A stretch of 64,000 bases of DNA. Origin: DATHRK01 sp035465395. Its GTDB lineage: Bacteria; Gemmatimonadota; Gemmatimonadetes; Longimicrobiales; RSA9. The stretch covers positions 1-64,000 of the forward strand of contig DATHRK010000103.1 of the NCBI GenBank assembly GCA_035465395.1, read 5' to 3'. Numbering within the stretch: the stretch's first letter is position 1; each line of letters begins with the position of its first letter. Below the pieces are notes generated by a model, which saw nothing but the letters and a program-made list of their open reading frames with translations, was not told the DNA's origin and searched no databases. Below, piece after piece: positions 59,145 through 64,000 of the stretch. The position numbers and the translations under genes were made by a program.

Positions 59145-60671
59145 ATGTCGCTACCCAAACTCCTGATAGCAGACGACGAGCGCCCCGTCGCCGAGGGTCT
59201 CAAGCTGCTCCTCGCCGAGGAGGGCTACGAGACCGACATGGCGACGAACGGCGAGGAGGCGTGGGACAAGATCGCCTCCGGGGACTTCGGCCTCGTCCTG
59301 GCCGACCTGAACATGCCCAAGCTGAGCGGCCTGGAGCTGTTCGCGCGCATGCGCCAGGAGGCCGTCTCCAGCGAGATCATCATCATCACCGGGGAAGGCA
59401 CCGTCGCCTCCGCGGTGGAGGCGATGCGCGAGGGCGCGTACGACTACCTGACCAAGCCGCTGGACCTGGACCGGCTCAAGGCGCTGATCCCCAAGGCGCT
59501 GGAGACCTACGAGGTCAAGAACGCCAACAAGGCGCTGCGTCGGCAGCTCGAGGGGCTCAACCGCTTCGGCGACATGGTGGGCCAGTCCGACGAGATGCTC
59601 GAGGTGTTCGCCACCATCGAGGCCGTCGCGCCGTCCCAGGCGAGCGTGCTGATCATCGGCGAGAGCGGCACGGGGAAGGAGCTCGTGGCGAGGGCGATGC
59701 ACGAGAAATCGCCGCGCCGGAAGGGGGCCTTCGTCGCCTTGAACTGCGGCGCGTTCCCGCGCGAGATCCTGGAGAACGAGCTGTTCGGCCACGAGAAAGG
59801 CGCGTTCACCGGCGCCGTGGCGGAGAAGGCGGGCGCCTTCGAGCTCGCCGACGGGGGGACGCTGTTCCTGGACGAGGTCGCCGAGATGGAGCCCGACGTG
59901 CAGGTGAAGTTCCTGCGAGCGTTGGAGCAGCGGGCGTTCAGGCGCCTCGGCGGCAAGAAGGAAGTCAGCGTCGACATCCGGGTGATCGCGGCGACCAACC
60001 GTGACGTCCAGGAGGCGCTCGACGGCGGCGATCTCCGCGAGGACCTCTACCACCGGCTCGCGGTCATCCCGATGACCCTGCCCCCGCTCAGGGATCGCGG
60101 CAACGACGTGATGCTCCTCGCCGAGGAGTTCCTGAGGAAGTTCGCCGAGAGCCACGACAGGGAGAACCTCAAGGGGTTCGACGCCGCGGCGCTCGAGTAC
60201 CTGGCCACGTACTCGTGGCCCGGCAACGTCCGCGAGCTGCGCAACGCGGTCGAGCGGGCCGTCATCCTGGCCCGCGCGGAGACGATTTCCGCGCGCGATC
60301 TGCACCCCCGTCACGCAGCGCTGAACGAACGCGAGCTCCGGGTCGAAGTCGGCACCTCCGAGGAGGAGGCGATCCGGCTGCTGACGCTGAAGACCTACGC
60401 GCTGTGCGGCGGGGATGTGGACAAGACCGCCACGATCCTCGGGGTGCCGGCGAAGGAGGTGTCGGCACGACTCACCGAATACGTCGGGGCGAGCGCGTCC
60501 GGGTCGGCGGCATCGGGCGGGTCCGGCGCGTCCACGAAGAAGAGCTCGACTCCGAAATCGAAGAAGAAGGGCTCGTCCGCCCAATCCGCCGAGAAGGACG
60601 CGTCCGGAAAGACGAAGAAGTCCGCTTCATCCAGGAGCGGCGGGAAGAAATCCACGAAGGGTAAGAAATGA
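59145..60671 (+). CDS. NtrC-family sigma54-dependent response regulator with Lys/Ser-rich tail
   Basis: A 508-residue regulator. The receiver has LLIADDERPV, phospho-acceptor Asp54 (LVLADLNMPK), and TKPLD. AAA+ domain: Walker A GESGTGKE (172-179), GAFTGA sigma54 loop (219-224), Walker B GTLFLDEVAEM, and an arginine-finger region (YHRLAVIPMTLPPLRDRGND, WPGNVRELRNAVERAV). A Fis-type helix (EEAIRLLTLKTYALCGGDVDKTATILGVPAKEV) follows. It ends with an about 50-residue low-complexity tail of Ser, Lys and Gly, unlike typical NtrC proteins. It activates sigma54 promoters on phosphorylation. The stop overlaps ytxH. Confidence 0.95.
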   Translation: MSLPKLLIADDERPVAEGLKLLLAEEGYETDMATNGEEAWDKIASGDFGLVLADLNMPKLSGLELFARMRQEAVSSEIIIITGEGTVASAVEAMREGAYDYLTKPLDLDRLKALIPKALETYEVKNANKALRRQLEGLNRFGDMVGQSDEMLEVFATIEAVAPSQASVLIIGESGTGKELVARAMHEKSPRRKGAFVALNCGAFPREILENELFGHEKGAFTGAVAEKAGAFELADGGTLFLDEVAEMEPDVQVKFLRALEQRAFRRLGGKKEVSVDIRVIAATNRDVQEALDGGDLREDLYHRLAVIPMTLPPLRDRGNDVMLLAEEFLRKFAESHDRENLKGFDAAALEYLATYSWPGNVRELRNAVERAVILARAETISARDLHPRHAALNERELRVEVGTSEEEAIRLLTLKTYALCGGDVDKTATILGVPAKEVSARLTEYVGASASGSAASGGSGASTKKSSTPKSKKKGSSAQSAEKDASGKTKKSASSRSGGKKSTKGKK

Positions 60672-60901
60672 CTTCCTTCCTGAAGGGGGCGCTCGCGGGC
60701 GCGGTGGTCGCGTTCCTGTATGCACCCAAGCGTGGTGAAGAGACGCGCGCGCGTGCGCGCAACGAGATCGAGGGCCTCCTGGCGCGCATCGAGGCGACGC
60801 TCCGAAACGCGGGCGAGAACCTCACCGAGCAGCTGGAGGACTGGCGCGAGCGCGCCGTCGGCGCCGTCGAGGGGGACCCGGACGGCTACCCCGGCGCGTG
60901 A
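60668..60901 (+). CDS. YtxH-domain small membrane-associated protein
   Basis: A 77-residue protein. One glycine/alanine helix (LKGALAGAVVAFLYAPKRGEETR) matches the YtxH-like G-x-x-x-G-x-x-x-A-x-LLAP-x-x-G-x-x-TR pattern; an amphipathic helix follows (RNEIEGLLARIEATLRNAGENLTEQLEDWRERAVGA). YtxH proteins respond to general stress in Gram-positive bacteria; here only the fold is known. ATGA overlap with the regulator. The downstream YihY frame overlaps it deeply. Confidence 0.8.
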   Translation: MTSFLKGALAGAVVAFLYAPKRGEETRARARNEIEGLLARIEATLRNAGENLTEQLEDWRERAVGAVEGDPDGYPGA

Positions 60902-61856
60902 GGGCAGCGGGGCCGCGGCCGAAACCGCGCCCCCCGCCCGGCAGGCGCGAACCGTCGCGGACGCGGCCTGGTTCAGCGAGGCTGCCGATGCGACGCTCGA
61001 CTTCCTGCGGCGCCTCTACAGGAAGGCCGGCGAGGACAACATCTTCTTCCTCGCCGGCGCGATCGCATTCAACCTGCTGGTCGCGTTCGTCCCGCTGCTG
61101 CTTGCCGTCCTCGGTATCGCCGGGACGGTCCTGCGCGCCCGCGGGGTCGACTCGGCCGCGCTCGTCCTGGACTACGTGCGGCGCAGCCTGCCTTCGCTGG
61201 GCGAGCAGTTGGAGGTGCAGCAACAACTCCTCGACATCTTCGCGGCGATCATTCAGAACAGCGCGGGCTTCCTCAGCATCGGTACGCTGGTCCTGGCGTG
61301 GGTCGCCACCCGGCTGGTGGGGACCCTGCGGACGGTGCTGCGCGAGATCTTCGACATCCACTACGACCGCGGGATCGTGCGCGGGAAGCTCTTCGACCTG
61401 AAGATGGTCCTGACGGCGGGCACCCTCTTCACGGTCAGCGTCGGCGGCTCGCTCGCGCTTCAGATCGCGACGCAATACGGCTTCCACGCGCTGGGCCTGG
61501 AGTACGGCTTCCCCGCGGGCACCCAGGTCCTCTTCGGGCAGCTCGTCGCGTTCGCGGTGCTGTGGACCGTCTTCCTGCTGACCTACCACTTCCTGCCGGC
61601 CCGCCGACCGCAGGCGCGGACGTCGATGATCGCGGCGACGTTCGCATCGGTCGCGTTCGAGATCCTGCGCCGGGCGTTCGGCTGGTACGCCACGAACGTC
61701 GCCGACTACGCCTCCACGTACGGTTCGGTCGCGTTCGTCTTCGTCCTCATTCTCTGGATGTACTACAGCTCGGTGGTGTTCGTGCTGGGTGGCGAGGTCG
61801 CGCAGGTCGCCATGCAACGGCGGACGCGCAGGCGGCAGAAGGAACGGCTGGGATGA
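60720..61856 (+). CDS. YihY/BrkB-family membrane protein (start uncertain)
   Basis: The recognisable protein starts near 61000: FLRRLYRKAGEDNIFFLAGAIAFNLLVAFVPLLLAVLGIAG, then a series of helices (NSAGFLSIGTLVLAWVATRLVGTLRTVLREIFD, LFDLKMVLTAGTLFTVSVGGSLAL, LVAFAVLWTVFLLTYHFLPARR, SMIAATFASVAFEILRRAFGWYATNVADYASTYGSVAFVFVLILWMYYSSVVFVLGGEVAQV). These are the YihY/BrkB signatures, about 290 residues. No ATG, GTG or TTG exists in this frame between 60754 and that region. The ATG at 60720 (or GTGs to 60753) lies inside ytxH in another frame. Deep overlap, frameshift from ytxH, a non-standard start or an indel are all possible. Confidence 0.78.
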   Translation: MHPSVVKRRARVRATRSRASWRASRRRSETRARTSPSSWRTGASAPSAPSRGTRTATPAREGSGAAAETAPPARQARTVADAAWFSEAADATLDFLRRLYRKAGEDNIFFLAGAIAFNLLVAFVPLLLAVLGIAGTVLRARGVDSAALVLDYVRRSLPSLGEQLEVQQQLLDIFAAIIQNSAGFLSIGTLVLAWVATRLVGTLRTVLREIFDIHYDRGIVRGKLFDLKMVLTAGTLFTVSVGGSLALQIATQYGFHALGLEYGFPAGTQVLFGQLVAFAVLWTVFLLTYHFLPARRPQARTSMIAATFASVAFEILRRAFGWYATNVADYASTYGSVAFVFVLILWMYYSSVVFVLGGEVAQVAMQRRTRRRQKERLG

Positions 61857-62326
61857 GCGCGAACGGCAAGACGGACGGTCGCAAGATCATTGCGCGAAAC
61901 AAACGCGCTTCGCGCGACTATCACATCCTGGACCGGTACGAGGCGGGCCTCGTGCTCACGGGACCGGAGGTCAAGTCGCTGCGCGCGGGCAAGGTGAGCA
62001 TCGCCGAGGCGTTCGCACGGGTGGACCGGGACGAGGTGTGGCTGCATGGGGCGCACATCACCCCGTACGACCCGGCGGGCCCCTGGAACGGCGATCCGAC
62101 CCGCCCCCGCAAACTGTTGCTGCAGCGGAAGCAGATCCGCCGGCTGATCGGCGCGACGCAGGAGAAGGGATTGACCCTGGTGCCGCTGGACCTCTACTTC
62201 CGGCGCGGGCTCGCCAAGCTGACCCTCGCGCTGGCGCGCGGAAAGAAGTTGCACGACCGGCGCGAGGACCTGAAGCGCAAGGCGGCCGACAGGGAGATGG
62301 AACGGGCGATGCGGAGGCAGCGATGA
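61853..62326 (+). CDS. smpB: SsrA-binding protein SmpB
   Basis: A 157-residue tmRNA-binding protein. KIIARNKRASRDYHILDRYEAGLVLTGPEVKSLRAGKVSIAEAFARV is the conserved front, KLLLQRKQIRRLIG and GLTLVPLDLYFRRGLAKLTLALARGKKLHDRREDLKRK the rest of the OB fold, ending in a basic tail (AADREMERAMRRQR). It is essential for trans-translation rescue of stalled ribosomes. ATGA overlap with the YihY gene; its stop overlaps the amidase start. Confidence 0.96.
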   Translation: MSANGKTDGRKIIARNKRASRDYHILDRYEAGLVLTGPEVKSLRAGKVSIAEAFARVDRDEVWLHGAHITPYDPAGPWNGDPTRPRKLLLQRKQIRRLIGATQEKGLTLVPLDLYFRRGLAKLTLALARGKKLHDRREDLKRKAADREMERAMRRQR

Positions 62327-63468
62327 GGTGGACGGGTGGGGTGGGGGGCGCGTGTGTCGCGCTGCTGTTCGGCGGTTGGGCGTCGGGGGCGCAGGCCCAG
62401 ACGGCCCCGTTGGTGCTGGCGAACGGGGCAGCCAGGGTCGAGGTGGCGCGCCACCGAGGGTGGGCGGCGCACGACCTGCGAGCGCTGGAAGCGCTCGGAG
62501 CCACGGTCGCCGAGGACCGGGACACTGCGGCCGCGGTCCTGTTCGGGGACACGCTCAGGTTCCGGGACGCGTCGACGTACTTCCGAACGCCCAGCGGGGT
62601 CGTCCAACTGGCCTATCCGGCGTACCGGGCGGATGGGGCGTTCTACCTGCCGCGATCGTTCTTCACCGACTGGCTACCGGCGCGCTACGGAGAGCGTCTC
62701 CGGTCCGACGCGCCGGGCGAGCTGCGCGTGCGCACGGCCGCCGCGACGCCCGCCGCGTCGGGCAGGCGCCTCGTGATCCTGGACCCGGGGCACGGCGGCG
62801 TGGACCCGGGCAAGGTCGCCAGCTCGGGGGTGCGCGAGAAGGACGTGGCGCTGGCCGTCGCCCGCCAGGTAAGGGAAATGCTGCGCGACCGCGGCTACGT
62901 CGTCCACATGACGCGCGAATCCGACACCCTCATCGCGCTCGACGACCGGCCCCGCCTCGCCAACGCGTGGAAGGCCGACGACCCTGCCGCGCTGTTCGTG
63001 TCGATCCACGCCAACTCGCACCGGCGCTCCTCCGCGCGCGGCTTCGAGACGTTCTTCCTGTCGGAGGCGCGCACCGAAGACGAGCGGCGGGTCGCCGAGG
63101 CCGAGAACGCCGCGGTCCAGTACGAGAGTGGTACGCCCGCATCGGCCGACCCGGTCGCGCTCATCGCGGCCAGCCTGCGCAACGACTACTACCAGCGAGC
63201 CAGCAACGACCTCGCGGAGGTGATCCAGCGCAGCATGGCACGGGTACACCCCGGCCCGAACCGCGGGGTCAAGCAGGCGGGTTTCCGCGTGCTGGTGGGT
63301 GCGCTGATGCCGGCGGTGCTGGTCGAGACGGCCTTCCTGTCCAACCCGCGCGAGGCCTCTCTGCTGGGCCAGGGCCGCTTCCGATCCGACGTCGCCCAGG
63401 CGGTCGCCGACGCGATCGACGCCTACTTCCAGGGGCACGAGCACCTGTGGGTCAGCCGCTCCGACTGA
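62323..63468 (+). CDS. N-acetylmuramoyl-L-alanine amidase (Amidase_3)
   Basis: A 381-residue secreted amidase. Signal peptide (GACVALLFGGWASGAQAQ), then an about 120-residue beta/alpha region (RVEVARHRGWAAHDLRALEALGATVAED), resembling an AMIN- or copper-amine-oxidase-like N-domain. Amidase_3 begins near 150: LVILDPGHGGVDPG (Zn His), REKDVALAVARQVREML (Zn Glu), FVSIHANSH (Zn His), AVLVETAFLSNPREASLLGQ (catalytic Glu). It has an inserted FETFFLSEARTEDERRVAEAENAAVQYESG, typical of cell-separation amidases. ATG at 62323 overlaps smpB; the stop overlaps the next ATG. Confidence 0.95.
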   Translation: MRWTGGVGGACVALLFGGWASGAQAQTAPLVLANGAARVEVARHRGWAAHDLRALEALGATVAEDRDTAAAVLFGDTLRFRDASTYFRTPSGVVQLAYPAYRADGAFYLPRSFFTDWLPARYGERLRSDAPGELRVRTAAATPAASGRRLVILDPGHGGVDPGKVASSGVREKDVALAVARQVREMLRDRGYVVHMTRESDTLIALDDRPRLANAWKADDPAALFVSIHANSHRRSSARGFETFFLSEARTEDERRVAEAENAAVQYESGTPASADPVALIAASLRNDYYQRASNDLAEVIQRSMARVHPGPNRGVKQAGFRVLVGALMPAVLVETAFLSNPREASLLGQGRFRSDVAQAVADAIDAYFQGHEHLWVSRSD

Positions 63469-64000
63469 TGTCCCGATCCGCCCTCTGGCTTCGGCGCGGC
63501 ACGGGCCTGGTCTTGGCGCTGGCCGCGGCCGCCGCGGTCGGCGCCGGGTGCGCCTACTTCAACGCGCTCTACAACGCCGAGCAGGAATTCGAGGACGCCG
63601 AGCGCTACGCCGCCGACGGCGAGCGGTCGCGGGCCGACCAGGCGTACCTGCGGAGCGCGCGGAAGGCCGCCAAGAGCTTCGAGCAGGATCCGCAAGGGCG
63701 CTGGGCCGACGATGCGCTGTACCTGCTCGGACGGGCGCACTTCCATAGGGGATCCTATCCCGAGGCCGGGGCGTCGCTGCGCCGGTTGCTGGCGATGACC
63801 GAAGACGGGGAAATCCGGGCCGGTGCGCGCGCGCTGCTCGGCGCGACGGAGCTGCGTCTGGGCGACCCCGAGGCGGCGCTGGAGCACCTGGAGGCCGTGC
63901 TGGCCGACGACGCCCTATCCCGCGATACGAGGGCCTTCGCGCTGCTGTGGCGCGGCCGGGCCCGTTCCGAGGCGGGCGACGCGGAATCCGCCTGGGAGGA
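63468..64000 (+). CDS. TPR lipoprotein (BamD/YbgF-like), cut by the window edge
   Basis: At least 177 residues, open to the right end. The signal peptide (GTGLVLALAAAAAVGAGC) gives a lipobox; the mature protein begins CAYFNALYNAEQEFEDAERY, a recurrent start in lipoproteins of this lineage. Helical TPR-type repeats follow (SRADQAYLRSARKAAKSFEQDPQGRWADDALYLLGRAHFHRGSYPEAGASLRRLL, ARALLGATELRLGDPEAALEHLEAVLAD). BamD and YbgF/CpoB are similar in layout, so an outer-membrane assembly or peptidoglycan-linked role is plausible. ATG overlaps the amidase stop. Confidence 0.75.
   Translation, partial: MSRSALWLRRGTGLVLALAAAAAVGAGCAYFNALYNAEQEFEDAERYAADGERSRADQAYLRSARKAAKSFEQDPQGRWADDALYLLGRAHFHRGSYPEAGASLRRLLAMTEDGEIRAGARALLGATELRLGDPEAALEHLEAVLADDALSRDTRAFALLWRGRARSEAGDAESAWE

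Noticed and set aside
1..64000. CRISPR array, tRNA, rRNA, insertion sequence, prophage
   Set aside because: No spaced direct repeats, no cloverleaf or rRNA-like segments, no transposase, integrase or phage motifs were found on reading both strands.

Overview
The window is 64 kb of very GC-rich bacterial chromosome, densely coded on both strands, with many 1-4 nt stop/start overlaps (ATGA, GTGA, TTGA). I see no tRNA, rRNA, CRISPR array, transposase or phage genes. The gene mix (class II ribonucleotide reductase, DUF1800/DUF1501 pair, PorV-like barrel beside an S8 protease, many short Cys-anchored lipoproteins, a fused alpha/beta 2-oxoacid dehydrogenase E1) suggests a Gemmatimonadota-like bacterium. 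That assignment is inference from content, not from a marker gene.

Layout. 0-16.5 kb: a P460-like lipoprotein cut by the left edge, an alpha/beta hydrolase, the fused E1, a pseudopilin-like membrane protein, a VTT-domain protein, a dephospho-CoA kinase read in one frame with a PHP phosphoesterase, NrnA, an ornithine-cyclodeaminase-like gene with a Fur-type regulator and an arginase/agmatinase-family enzyme, then a phosphodiesterase, a CheY-like protein and an ABC exporter on the minus strand. 16.6-28.6 kb: gamma-glutamyltransferase, an M20 amidohydrolase broken by an in-frame TAG, and a peptidoglycan-recycling group (AnmK, NagZ, a sodium:solute symporter, an MscS channel, an Amidase_3 lipoprotein). 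29-32 kb: nrdJ with a promoter, two NrdR boxes and DnaA-box-like sites. 32-40 kb: FAD oxidoreductase, a GDCC small protein, DUF2207 and LemA, a lipoprotein, DUF1800/DUF1501.

40-50 kb is a stress and detoxification neighbourhood: OsmC, MATE, cytochrome c, AraC regulator, a carboxymuconolactone decarboxylase/AhpD-like protein, an LLM flavin oxidoreductase and a MerB-like organomercurial lyase. The main discovery is here. The AhpD-like gene and the MerB-like gene are each interrupted by one in-frame TGA, exactly where the family has an active-site cysteine. Each TGA is followed, 18 or 19 nt later, by the G-starting loop of a 7-bp hairpin of the bacterial SECIS type. They are best read as two selenoproteins (CPFU and FTU) rather than four broken fragments.

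50-64 kb: S8 protease plus PorV-like protein, RNase D, pyruvate kinase, an MBL-fold hydrolase, a two-component pair whose NtrC-type regulator has a lysine-rich tail, YtxH, YihY/BrkB, SmpB, a second Amidase_3 enzyme and a TPR lipoprotein cut by the right edge. Genes 56152-64000 all run rightwards and mostly overlap end to start.
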